Shown: positions 8,187-15,335 of the stretch, one piece after another
Layout: each line of letters opens with the position of its first letter
Numbering within the stretch: position 1 is the stretch's first letter
Assembly: GCA_966185765.1 (NCBI GenBank)
Contig: CBIFVZ010000029.1
Coordinates: 1-40,558, forward strand
Direction of reading: 5' to 3'
DNA from: CBIFVZ01 sp966185765
GTDB taxonomy: Bacteria > Pseudomonadota > Gammaproteobacteria > Enterobacterales > Enterobacteriaceae
Length of the DNA: 40,558 nucleotides
Translations under genes and position numbers: made by a program
The notes under the pieces: model-generated
What the model was told of the DNA's origin: nothing
The model's input: the letters and a program-made list of their open reading frames with translations, nothing else
Database searches by the model: none

Positions 8187-8520
8187 TTAAAAGGTCGGCC
8201 AGATATTTCTGGTCGACCTTTTATTATTTATTGCCGTCATACATTCACCGTGCAGCATAGCCCGTGAGTTATTGGTCGAATGCCCCTGCAACCACCAGTC
8301 TATATCGGTGAGATAAATACCGTGACGTTCAGCACATCTATTTATGTACTGACGCAGGATTGACTGCTCCCCAGATGCACAGGCCATACCAGACACCTGA
8401 CCATGAAGAACAATCTTTATTACACGTATGGCTATATCCTGCGGAGACGCAGGCAGATGCATATTGTGTAACACTGAGCCAGACCATAACGGCGTACAGT
8501 ATTTTTATTGCTACTTTCAT
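8187..8520 (-). pseudogene. Small secreted cysteine-containing protein, frameshifted
   Basis: An ATG at 8520 follows a strong GAGGAGAG site and encodes a clean signal peptide (MKVAIKILYAVMVWLSVTQY, then ASA). That frame then becomes an unlikely Cys/Trp-rich tail ending at 8338. The next frame, open from 8474 to 8187, supplies a plausible mature domain: 'SPQDIAIRVIKIVLHGQ', then Cys residues in 'GMACASG', 'INRCAERHG' and 'HGECMTAI', and 'YLTDIDWWLQG'. Removing one base near 8449-8456 joins them in frame, so I read this as one gene broken by a single-base insertion. The alternatives are a sequencing error or ribosomal frameshifting. The last ten or so residues (after 'INN') are encoded by the roxA terminator arms. 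The family is not one I can name. Confidence 0.5.
8190..8221 (+). terminator. Probable intrinsic terminator of roxA
   Basis: The stem AAAGGTCG-CCAGA/TCTGG-CGACCTTT has one mismatch, a 4-nt loop, and is followed by TTATTATTTA. Because it also begins with A residues it can act on leftward transcripts. The left arm directly abuts the stop codon of the leftward frame ending at 8187. Confidence 0.65.
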
Positions 8521-8843
8521 TTTATCTCTCCTCTACGTTTGCCAGTAAAATATGGCAGCAAAAAAACGTGAGGCGTCATTAAAAAAAATCTCGTTGATGG
8601 AATATTGTAGTTTTTTATTCTGTATTTTTTAGCCTGAGAAATAACAGCGGCATTCCCGGTTAGCGACAATATACCGTTAACCATTCAGGGATATTGTATT
8701 ATGCGAATTATCGCTGTTTGACATAATGCATAAAGAAGAAGGGATGACGGGGAAAACACGCCCACGCTGCTCATTTTTTAATCACCCGTAGAACCGTCCG
8801 GAGCCGGAAACCCGCGCTCCAGACAGTATTGACTGACCGGCAG
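8521..8843. other. Intergenic region, no gene seen
   Basis: This 323-bp stretch lies between the leftward frameshifted gene and the end of pepT. It is AT-rich in the middle (8580-8740) with several TATAAT-like matches on both strands but no convincing promoter pair. GGAGC/GCTCC arms around 8800-8820 could form a weak terminator for pepT, but there is no U-tract next to them. I see no ORF with a ribosome binding site. Confidence 0.5.
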
Positions 8844-10085
8844 TTAATCCCTGATAAGCTTCGCACGCATGACAGTCAGCTCAGCAATGCGCATAATCAC
8901 CTGCACCGCTTTCTCCATTCCTTCCAGCGTTACAAACTCATGCTTGCCGTGGTAATTGTAGCCGCCGGTAAAAATGTTCGGGCATGGCAGTCCTTTAAAC
9001 GACAGCTGCGCACCGTCAGTGCCGCCGCGAATCGGCTTCATATCAGGCTCAATCCCGCAGTCACGCATGGCCTGCTGTGCCAGCTCGACGATGTGCGGAT
9101 GCGCCGCCACTTTTTCGCGCATATTGTAATAACTGTCATCAAAGATAAGCTCAATGTAGCAATCCGGATGAAGCCCTTTTCCGACCCGTTTAGCAATATC
9201 CATAATGGTACGCTTGCGTGCTTCAAACTGTTCGCGATCAAAGTCGCGAATAATGTAGTGCATCTCGGCGCGCTCTACCGTGCCCTTAATGCTGGTGAGG
9301 TGATAAAAACCTTCGTAGCCTTCGGTACATTCGGGACTTTCCTGCGCGGGAACCTCGGCGTGAATGCGGGTTGCCAACGACAAGGCATTTACCATTACGC
9401 CTTTTGCCGTACCAGGGTGTACGTTATTGCCAACGATTTTGATGGTTACCGAGGCGGCATTGAAGTTTTCACACTCCAGCTCACCCACGCCGCCGCCGTC
9501 TACGGTATATGCCCACTCGGCACCAAAGGCCGCCACGTCAAAATATTGCGCGCCCTTACCCACTTCTTCATCCGGCGTGAACGCTACACGAATATCACCG
9601 TGCGGCACATTCTTTGCCTTAAGCGTGGCAAGCGCGGTCATGATTTCCGCCACCCCGGCTTTATCATCTGCACCCAGCAGCGTTTTACCATCGGTAGTAA
9701 TCAGTGTCTGCCCTAACAGCTGATGCAGTACCGGGAACATCACCGGTGAGAGCACCTCATCACCAATGCCGAGCGCAATGTCACCGCCCCGGTAGTTCTC
9801 CACAATCTGCGGATTGACGTTTTTAGCCGTAAAATCCGGTGACGTATCGACATGCGAAATAAAGCCAATCGTCGGTACAGGCGTACTGACGTTTGAAGGT
9901 AGCGTACCCATTAATGTACCACGCTCACTGAGCGTGATATCAGTAAGCCCCAGCGCCTCCATCTGCGTCTGTAGCAGTCGCAGCAGCTTCCACTGGCCTT
10001 CAGTGCTGGGCACCTGTTTCACGCCAGGCCTGGACTGTGTATCCAGACAGACATAGTGCAAAAACCTTTCCAGTAATTTATCCAT
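8844..10085 (-). CDS. pepT: Peptidase T (tripeptide aminopeptidase)
   Basis: This 413-aa M20B zinc peptidase removes N-terminal residues from tripeptides in the cytoplasm. Visible metal and catalytic motifs are 'FISHVDTSPDF' (His, Asp), 'LLGADDKAGVAEI' (bridging Asp), 'PDEEVGKGA' (catalytic and zinc Glu), 'YTVDGGGVGEL' and the C-terminal 'GYNYHGKHEFV' histidine. The dimerisation insert lies roughly in the middle third. I placed the start at 10085 ('MDKLLERFLHYV'), preceded by GAGGGCGGA, since this aligns with the known N-terminus; the upstream in-frame start at 10127 would translate through a palindrome. It is divergent from potA, as in K-12. In relatives pepT is induced anaerobically by FNR, but I see no perfect FNR box here. 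Confidence 0.95.
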   Translation of the reverse strand: MDKLLERFLHYVCLDTQSRPGVKQVPSTEGQWKLLRLLQTQMEALGLTDITLSERGTLMGTLPSNVSTPVPTIGFISHVDTSPDFTAKNVNPQIVENYRGGDIALGIGDEVLSPVMFPVLHQLLGQTLITTDGKTLLGADDKAGVAEIMTALATLKAKNVPHGDIRVAFTPDEEVGKGAQYFDVAAFGAEWAYTVDGGGVGELECENFNAASVTIKIVGNNVHPGTAKGVMVNALSLATRIHAEVPAQESPECTEGYEGFYHLTSIKGTVERAEMHYIIRDFDREQFEARKRTIMDIAKRVGKGLHPDCYIELIFDDSYYNMREKVAAHPHIVELAQQAMRDCGIEPDMKPIRGGTDGAQLSFKGLPCPNIFTGGYNYHGKHEFVTLEGMEKAVQVIMRIAELTVMRAKLIRD

Positions 10086-10102
10086 GCGTCCGCCCTCATA
10101 TA

Positions 10103-10121
10103 ACTGATACACATTATCAGT
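10103..10121 (-). promoter_or_regulatory. Perfect palindrome upstream of pepT
   Basis: ACTGATA and TATCAGT flank CACAT, 17 bp before the pepT start. It could be a regulator site or a hairpin in the pepT leader. The half-sites contain TGAT/ATCA but their 7-bp spacing is wrong for FNR, which needs 4. Confidence 0.4.
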
Positions 10122-10286
10122 AACCACTCTGCAACAAATATTGCGTCAGGTCACTTTTACTCTTGCATCGTAAAAAATATTCATCCTGCAAACGTGATCC
10201 CTACATACAATTAGGATTATTGAGCACGATCCTGCGTTAAACGTAGCCAGAACACGCGTTGATGTCTCCATAATGGCCCGTTAGCA

Positions 10287-10315
10287 TTGGCGATCCTGGT
10301 CGTTTGCCGTAGAAT
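10287..10315 (+). promoter_or_regulatory. Putative sigma-70 promoter of potABCD
   Basis: TTGGCG (10287-10292) and TAGAAT (10310-10315) are separated by exactly 17 bp and face potA. A transcript starting near 10322 would carry a GC-rich leader of about 110-125 nt. Sequence alone does not show a regulator site. Confidence 0.55.
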
Positions 10316-10446
10316 GCCAGCCCTTAACCTGCGGGAGAGCAACGTTTTGCCCCGGGGTTACTATCTGATCGCGTCAACCTGAGAGGGTTAACTACACACC
10401 CTGCGTCGGTGCCCGCCGGCGCGCCAATACGGGACCGAGTAAGAAA

Positions 10447-11565
10447 TTGAATACAACGAGACGTTCACTTTCACCGCTGGTACAACTGTCGGAAATCGGC
10501 AAAAGTTTTGACGGCAAAAGCGTTATCTCCAACCTTTCCCTGACGATAAACAACGGCGAGTTTCTGACGCTGCTTGGGCCTTCCGGCTGCGGTAAAACCA
10601 CCGTTTTGCGTCTTATCGCCGGGCTGGAAAATGTGGATGCCGGGACCATTATTCTTGAAGACCGGGATATCACTGAGGTTCCGGCAGAACACCGCCACGT
10701 GAATACCGTTTTCCAGAGCTACGCCCTGTTTCCCCATATGACGGTGTTTGAAAACGTCGCTTTCGGCCTGCGAATGCAAAAATGTCCGGCGGCAGAAATT
10801 ACGCCGCGCGTGGAAGAAGCGCTGAAAATGGTGCAACTGGAAGCGTTCGCTCAGCGCAGCCCGCATCAACTCTCCGGCGGTCAACAACAGCGTGTTGCCA
10901 TTGCCCGTGCGGTAGTCAATAAACCGCGCCTGTTGCTGCTGGATGAATCGCTTTCTGCGCTTGATTACAAACTACGCAAGCAGATGCAAAATGAGCTTAA
11001 GGCACTGCAGCGTAAGCTTGGCATCACGTTTGTGTTTGTCACCCATGACCAGGAAGAAGCGTTGACCATGTCAGACCGCATTGTGGTAATGCGTGATGGC
11101 AAAATTGAGCAAGACGGCTCACCGCGAGAAATCTATGAAGAGCCGCGCAACCTGTTTGTGGCAAGCTTCATAGGTGAAATCAATATTTTTGATGCCGTGG
11201 TTATTGAGCGTGAAGACGAGCAACGCGTGCGTGCTAATGTTGAAGGCCATGAGTGCAACATCTACGTCAATTTTCCGGTTACGCCCGGCCAGCGGCTGAA
11301 AGTGTTGCTGCGACCGGAGGATGTGCGCGTGGAGGAAATCAACGATGCACGTGAGGTAGACGGCTTCATCGGCTACGTGCGTGAGCGCAACTATAAAGGC
11401 ATGACGCTGGAGTCCACTGTCGAACTGGAAAACGGCAAGATGGTGATGGTAAGCGAATTCTTCAACGAAGATGACCCGGATTTCGACCATTCCCTGAATC
11501 AGAAAATGGCGGTGACCTGGGTTGAAAGCTGGGAGGTTGTACTGGCCGATGAAGAGCTCGCGTAA
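10447..11565 (+). CDS. potA: Spermidine/putrescine ABC transporter ATP-binding protein PotA
   Basis: This is the ATPase of the spermidine-preferential importer, 372 aa from a TTG at 10447. It has Walker A 'GPSGCGKT', Q-loop 'VFQSYALFP', signature 'LSGGQQQR', Walker B 'LLLLDES', the switch His in 'VTHDQEE', and a C-terminal TOBE-like regulatory domain (about 240-372). The start is abnormal. The six codons before TTG read G-P-S-K-K-L, matching the known N-terminus M-G-Q-S-K-K-L-N, but the codon where the ancestral ATG should be (10429) is ACG. No ATG or GTG start exists between the upstream stop (10366) and TTG, and neither candidate has a good ribosome binding site. The real start is therefore 10429 (ACG) or 10447 (TTG). 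The gene overlaps potB by 17 bp. Confidence 0.93.
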   Translation: MNTTRRSLSPLVQLSEIGKSFDGKSVISNLSLTINNGEFLTLLGPSGCGKTTVLRLIAGLENVDAGTIILEDRDITEVPAEHRHVNTVFQSYALFPHMTVFENVAFGLRMQKCPAAEITPRVEEALKMVQLEAFAQRSPHQLSGGQQQRVAIARAVVNKPRLLLLDESLSALDYKLRKQMQNELKALQRKLGITFVFVTHDQEEALTMSDRIVVMRDGKIEQDGSPREIYEEPRNLFVASFIGEINIFDAVVIEREDEQRVRANVEGHECNIYVNFPVTPGQRLKVLLRPEDVRVEEINDAREVDGFIGYVRERNYKGMTLESTVELENGKMVMVSEFFNEDDPDFDHSLNQKMAVTWVESWEVVLADEELA

Positions 11566-12406
11566 ATTCCAGAATGTGGTAATTGCCACTATTGTCGGTT
11601 GGCTGGTGCTGTTTGTGTTCCTGCCAAACCTGATGATTATCGTGACCAGCTTCCTGACCCGCGATGATGCGCATTTTGTCAGTATGGTCTTCACGCTGGA
11701 CAACTATGCGCGCCTGCTGGACCCGCTCTATTTTGAAGTGCTGCTGCACTCGCTAAATATGGCGCTCCTGGCAACGCTGGCCTGCCTGCTGCTCGGCTGG
11801 CCATTTGCCTGGTTTCTGGCAAAGCTACCGGTCAAAATTCGCCCACTGATGCTGTTTCTGCTGATTGTTCCGTTCTGGACCAACTCATTGATTCGTATCT
11901 ATGGTCTGAAAATTTTCCTCAGCACCCGTGGTTATCTTAACGAGTTCCTGCTGTGGACCGGGCTTATCGACACCCCCATGCGCGTTATGTACACGCCGGG
12001 TGCGGTCATTATCGGTCTGGTTTACATTCTGCTGCCGTTTATGGTGATGCCGCTTTACTCGAGCATTGAAAAACTCGACAAGCCACTGCTTGAGGCGGCG
12101 CGCGATCTTGGTGCCAGCAAACTGCAGACCTTTATCCGCATTATTATTCCGCTCACGATGCCGGGCATTATCGCCGGATGCCTGCTGGTGATGTTGCCAG
12201 CTATGGGACTGTTCTATGTGTCTGACCTGATGGGGGGCGCTAAAAACCTGCTTATCGGCAACGTGATAAAGAGCCAGTTCCTTAATATTCGCGACTGGCC
12301 GTTTGGTGCGGCCACCAGCATTACGCTGACTGTCGTGATGGGGCTGATGCTGCTGGTTTACTGGCGCGCCTCGCGCCTGCTCAATAAGAAGGTGGAACTG
12401 GAATGA
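11549..12406 (+). CDS. potB: Spermidine/putrescine ABC transporter permease PotB
   Basis: This 285-aa inner-membrane permease pairs with PotC to form the polyamine channel. Six hydrophobic segments are visible, starting with 'NVVIATIVGWLVLFVFLP'. The EAA loop that contacts PotA is 'EAARDLGASKLQTFIRIIIP' near residues 185-205. I chose the ATG at 11549, inside the 3' end of potA, because 'MKSSRKFQNVVI' aligns with the known N-terminus and GGGAGG lies upstream; the longer frame from 11522 would start at a TTG. Its stop codon overlaps the potC start (ATGA), so translation is coupled. Confidence 0.96.
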   Translation: MKSSRKFQNVVIATIVGWLVLFVFLPNLMIIVTSFLTRDDAHFVSMVFTLDNYARLLDPLYFEVLLHSLNMALLATLACLLLGWPFAWFLAKLPVKIRPLMLFLLIVPFWTNSLIRIYGLKIFLSTRGYLNEFLLWTGLIDTPMRVMYTPGAVIIGLVYILLPFMVMPLYSSIEKLDKPLLEAARDLGASKLQTFIRIIIPLTMPGIIAGCLLVMLPAMGLFYVSDLMGGAKNLLIGNVIKSQFLNIRDWPFGAATSITLTVVMGLMLLVYWRASRLLNKKVELE

Positions 12407-13185
12407 TGGGACGCTGGCTTCGCGGCGGCTTTATGTCCGCCATTTACGCCTTTTTATATATTCCGATCGTGATTCTTATCGTGAATTCCTTCAACAGTTC
12501 ACGGTTTGGTATCAACTGGCAAGGCTACACCACCAAATGGTATGGCCTGCTGATGAATAACGACAGCCTGCTACAGGCCGCACGCCACTCGCTTACTATG
12601 GCGGTTGTGTCAGCAAGCTTTGCCACGCTCATTGGCTCACTTACGGCAGTGGCGCTCTATCGCTACCGTTTTCGCGGTAAGCCGTTTGTGAGCGGCATGT
12701 TATTTGTGGTGATGATGTCGCCGGATATCGTGATGGCGATTTCGCTGCTGGTGCTGTTCATGCTGCTGGGTATCAAGCTTGGCTTCTGGTCGCTGCTTTT
12801 CTCGCACATTACCTTCTGTCTGCCGTTTGTGGTGGTGTCCGTTTACTCACGCCTCAAGGGGTTTGATGTGCGGATGCTGGAAGCGGCCAAAGATTTGGGG
12901 GCCAGCGAGTTCACCATTTTACGCAAAATCATCCTGCCGCTGGCAATGCCCGCCGTGGCAGCGGGTTGGCTACTGAGCTTTACGCTCTCAATGGACGACG
13001 TGGTGGTCTCGTCGTTTGTTACCGGCCCGGGCTATGAGATTTTGCCACTGAAGATCTACTCCATGGTGAAGGTTGGTGTGTCGCCGGAAGTCAATGCGCT
13101 GGCAACCATCCTGATGGTGCTGTCGCTCATACTGGTCATCATAAGCCAGGTCATTGCGCGCGATAAAACCAAGAGCCGGACATAA
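12403..13185 (+). CDS. potC: Spermidine/putrescine ABC transporter permease PotC
   Basis: This is the second permease subunit, 260 aa. The first hydrophobic segment is 'FMSAIYAFLYIPIVILIV', and the EAA loop is 'EAAKDLGASEFTILRKIILP' near 170-190. The length is close to the roughly 264 residues of E. coli PotC, with a slightly shorter C-terminus ending 'DKTKSRT'. It begins at the first of two adjacent ATGs, which overlaps the potB TGA by four bases. The 59-bp gap to potD carries only the potD ribosome binding site and no obvious terminator, so potABCD should be one transcript. Confidence 0.96.
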   Translation: MMGRWLRGGFMSAIYAFLYIPIVILIVNSFNSSRFGINWQGYTTKWYGLLMNNDSLLQAARHSLTMAVVSASFATLIGSLTAVALYRYRFRGKPFVSGMLFVVMMSPDIVMAISLLVLFMLLGIKLGFWSLLFSHITFCLPFVVVSVYSRLKGFDVRMLEAAKDLGASEFTILRKIILPLAMPAVAAGWLLSFTLSMDDVVVSSFVTGPGYEILPLKIYSMVKVGVSPEVNALATILMVLSLILVIISQVIARDKTKSRT

Positions 13186-13244
13186 CGGCTGTACACGTAA
13201 TTACAACCGGCCTGCCCGTCAGGCCAAACTCAGGGGACGTTAGA

Positions 13245-14291
13245 ATGAAAAAATGGTCACGCCACCTGCTGACAGCGGGTGCTCTGGCGCTCGGCATGAG
13301 CGCAGCTCACGCCAACGACGGCAACACGCTCTACTTCTACAACTGGACCGAGTATGTGCCACCTGGCCTGCTTGAGCAGTTCACCAAAGAGACCGGCATT
13401 AAAGTGATTTATTCGACCTATGAGTCGAATGAAACCATGTACGCCAAGCTTAAAACCTATAAAGACAGTGCTTACGATCTGGTGGTGCCATCCACCTACT
13501 TTGTCGATAAAATGCGCAAAGAAGGCATGATCCAGAAGATAGACAAAAGTAAGCTCAGCAATTTCGATAATCTCGACCCGGCAATGCTGAACAAGCCGTT
13601 TGACCCCAATAATGACTACTCTATTCCCTATATCTGGGGCGCGACGGCCATAGGCGTAAACGGCGAGGCCATTGACCCGTCCAGCGTCACCAGTTGGGCG
13701 GACCTGTGGAAGCCCGAATATAAAAACAGCCTGCTTTTGACTGATGACGCACGCGAAGTGTTCCAGGTGGCGCTGCGCAAGCTTGGGCTTTCCGGTAACA
13801 CCACCGATCCGAAAGAGATTGAAACGGCTTACAAAGAGCTGCAAAAACTCATGCCAAACGTTGCTGCGTTTAACTCCGATAACCCGGCCAATCCGTATAT
13901 GGAAGGCGAAGTGAACCTCGGCATGGTCTGGAACGGCTCGGCCTGGGTCGCACGCCAGGCGGGCGTACCGCTGGATGTGGTGTGGCCGAAAGAAGGCGGC
14001 ATCTTCTGGATGGACAGCCTGGCGATTCCGGCGAACGCGAAGAATGTAGACGGTGCGCTGAAACTGATTAACTTTCTGCTGCGCCCGGAAGTGGCAAAAC
14101 AGGTAGCGGAAACCATCGGTTATCCGACGCCAAATCTGGCTGCCCGCAAGCTGTTAGACACGAAGATAGCCAACGACAAATCGCTGTATCCTGACCAGCA
14201 GACGATTGATAAAGGCGAATGGCAGAACGATGTTGGCGAAGCCAGCGCGCTCTATGAAACGTATTATCAGCGCCTGAAGGCCGGGCGTTAA
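13245..14291 (+). CDS. potD: Spermidine/putrescine-binding periplasmic protein PotD
   Basis: This 348-aa solute-binding protein captures spermidine or putrescine in the periplasm and delivers it to PotBC. It has a Sec signal peptide (MKKWSRHLLTAGALALGMS, cleaved after the following AAHA), then 'NTLYFYNWTEYVPPGLL', which supplies the aromatic polyamine-binding residues. Further ligand-contact stretches are 'YIWGATAIGVNG', 'NLGMVWNGSAWVARQ' and 'IFWMDSLAIP'. The length equals E. coli PotD. The start follows CAGGGGACG. It closes the operon; its terminator arms lie just downstream but are separated by a small mobile element. Confidence 0.97.
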   Translation: MKKWSRHLLTAGALALGMSAAHANDGNTLYFYNWTEYVPPGLLEQFTKETGIKVIYSTYESNETMYAKLKTYKDSAYDLVVPSTYFVDKMRKEGMIQKIDKSKLSNFDNLDPAMLNKPFDPNNDYSIPYIWGATAIGVNGEAIDPSSVTSWADLWKPEYKNSLLLTDDAREVFQVALRKLGLSGNTTDPKEIETAYKELQKLMPNVAAFNSDNPANPYMEGEVNLGMVWNGSAWVARQAGVPLDVVWPKEGGIFWMDSLAIPANAKNVDGALKLINFLLRPEVAKQVAETIGYPTPNLAARKLLDTKIANDKSLYPDQQTIDKGEWQNDVGEASALYETYYQRLKAGR

Positions 14292-14304
14292 TCGCAAAAA
14301 GGCG

Positions 14305-14316
14305 GACCTGACGGCC
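14305..14316 (+). repeat. Left target-site duplication of the MITE
   Basis: The 12 bp GACCTGACGGCC directly precede the left inverted repeat and match the 12 bp after the right inverted repeat at 10 positions. Confidence 0.65.
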
Positions 14317-14460
14317 TAATGCGGGTCACTTAAGGATATGAGGCTCAATCATTCGAGCCATCAATGAAGTATAATGGGGCTAAATCCCTGATTCCTTCGT
14401 TTTCCTTGTAAGCATCATGATGAATTTATATTCATGCTTATGCTTAAGTGACTGGCATTA
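14317..14460. mobile_element. IS4-like miniature inverted-repeat element (MITE), 144 bp
   Basis: The ends are inverted repeats: TAATGCGGGTCACTTAAG on the left and, read inward, TAATGCCAGTCACTTAAG on the right, 16 of 18 identical. The termini resemble those I recall for IS4 (TAATGC, then TTAAGG). The element is flanked by a near-perfect 12-bp target duplication, GACCTGACGGCC (14305-14316) and GAGCTGATGGCC (14461-14472), 10 of 12 matching; IS4-family elements make 11-13 bp duplications. There is no room for a transposase. The interior holds a small GGCTC/GAGCC stem (14342-14359) and a TATAAT (14370-14375). The two mismatches in the duplication suggest the insertion is not recent. Confidence 0.75.
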
Positions 14461-14472
14461 GAGCTGATGGCC
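14461..14472 (+). repeat. Right target-site duplication of the MITE
   Basis: The 12 bp GAGCTGATGGCC directly follow the right inverted repeat and correspond to the left copy with two substitutions. Confidence 0.65.
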
Positions 14473-14498
14473 CGCCTTTTACGCTTATTTCCTGAACA

Positions 14499-15320
14499 CT
14501 ACAGTCCTTTGAGCAGCCTCTCTACAAACTCCGGTACCACCTGGCTTGCCAGTCCGTAATGCTTTTCTTCAAACTCACTGCCAACCTGACTTGGCTCCAG
14601 ATTCAGCTCTACCGTATGCGCGCCCTGAAGCTTCGCTTCATGGACGAAGCCCGCGGCGGGATAAACGTGCCCGGACGTGCCGATAGCGATAAACACATCT
14701 GCCTGGGCCAGCGCCGGGTAAATCTCATCCATACCCAACGGCATCTCACCAAACCACACCACATGCGGGCGCAGCGGCGCCGGAAACTGACAACAGTGAC
14801 AACGCTCGTCCATGCTCACGTCATCTTCCCAGGCAAGCACCTGGCCGCTTTGGGTGCAGCGCACCTTTAACAGCTCGCCGTGCATGTGGATAACGTTCTT
14901 ATTGCCCGCACGCTCGTGCAGATTGTCGATATTTTGCGTCACCAGCAGGAAACGATCGCCCAGGGCAGCTTCTAATTTTGCCAGCGCAAGGTGCGCTGCA
15001 TTGGGCTGAATCTCCGGTTGCTGGAGCTGGTGACGACGGGCGTTATAAAAGCGTTGTACCAGTTCCGGGTCTCGACTGAAGCCTTCCGGCGTGGCCACGT
15101 CTTCCACCCGGTGCTCTTCCCACAGGCCGTCAGCGGCGCGAAAGGTCCGTATGCCTGATTCTGCGGATATACCCGCCCCGGTCAACACTACAACTCTGCG
15201 TTGTTCCATGTTATCTGGTCCTGCATGGTCTCTGAAAAAGGTTCGTTGACGCAACCGCTGACGCAGCTGGCGTTTGTTTTTCTTGAAACGGTATAACCGG
15301 TGTAAACGTCGCGATTGCAT
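14499..15320 (-). CDS. cobB: NAD-dependent protein deacylase CobB (sirtuin)
   Basis: This 273-aa class III sirtuin removes acetyl and succinyl groups from lysines, using NAD+; acetyl-CoA synthetase is the classic target. Motifs: NAD pocket 'GAGISAESGIRTFR' near 47-60, 'TQNIDNLHERAG', catalytic His in 'IHMHGEL', four zinc cysteines in 'VRCTQSGQ' and 'RCHCCQFP', and 'AIGTSGHVYPAAG'. The basic N-terminal extension (first 37 residues) matches the long CobB isoform and its ATG follows GAGGAT. A second in-frame ATG at 15209 corresponds to the known short isoform. It lies 15 bp downstream of nagK and is probably cotranscribed with it. The C-terminus is a few residues shorter than in K-12. Confidence 0.95.
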   Translation of the reverse strand: MQSRRLHRLYRFKKNKRQLRQRLRQRTFFRDHAGPDNMEQRRVVVLTGAGISAESGIRTFRAADGLWEEHRVEDVATPEGFSRDPELVQRFYNARRHQLQQPEIQPNAAHLALAKLEAALGDRFLLVTQNIDNLHERAGNKNVIHMHGELLKVRCTQSGQVLAWEDDVSMDERCHCCQFPAPLRPHVVWFGEMPLGMDEIYPALAQADVFIAIGTSGHVYPAAGFVHEAKLQGAHTVELNLEPSQVGSEFEEKHYGLASQVVPEFVERLLKGL

Positions 15321-15335
15321 AAGATCCTCAGATTG

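Larger units (their letters stand above)
14296..14480 (+). terminator. potD: potD terminator split by an insertion
   Basis: The arm AAAAGGCGG (14297-14305) lies 5 bp after the potD stop and its complement CCGCCTTTT (14472-14480) lies 166 bp further on. Removing 14317-14460 and one copy of the flanking 12-bp duplication restores a compact GC-rich hairpin followed by a T-run. With the element present the loop is about 166 nt, but the element itself can fold, which may let the arms still pair. Confidence 0.65.

Noticed and set aside
8829..9716. A 295-codon frame on the plus strand opposite pepT
   Set aside because: It is antisense to a clearly conserved gene, has no ribosome site, and its product is low-complexity His/Arg/Phe-rich, typical of a shadow frame in GC-rich DNA.
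10103..10121. An FNR box for pepT
   Set aside because: The half-sites are separated by 7 bp rather than 4, so it was recorded only as an unassigned palindrome.
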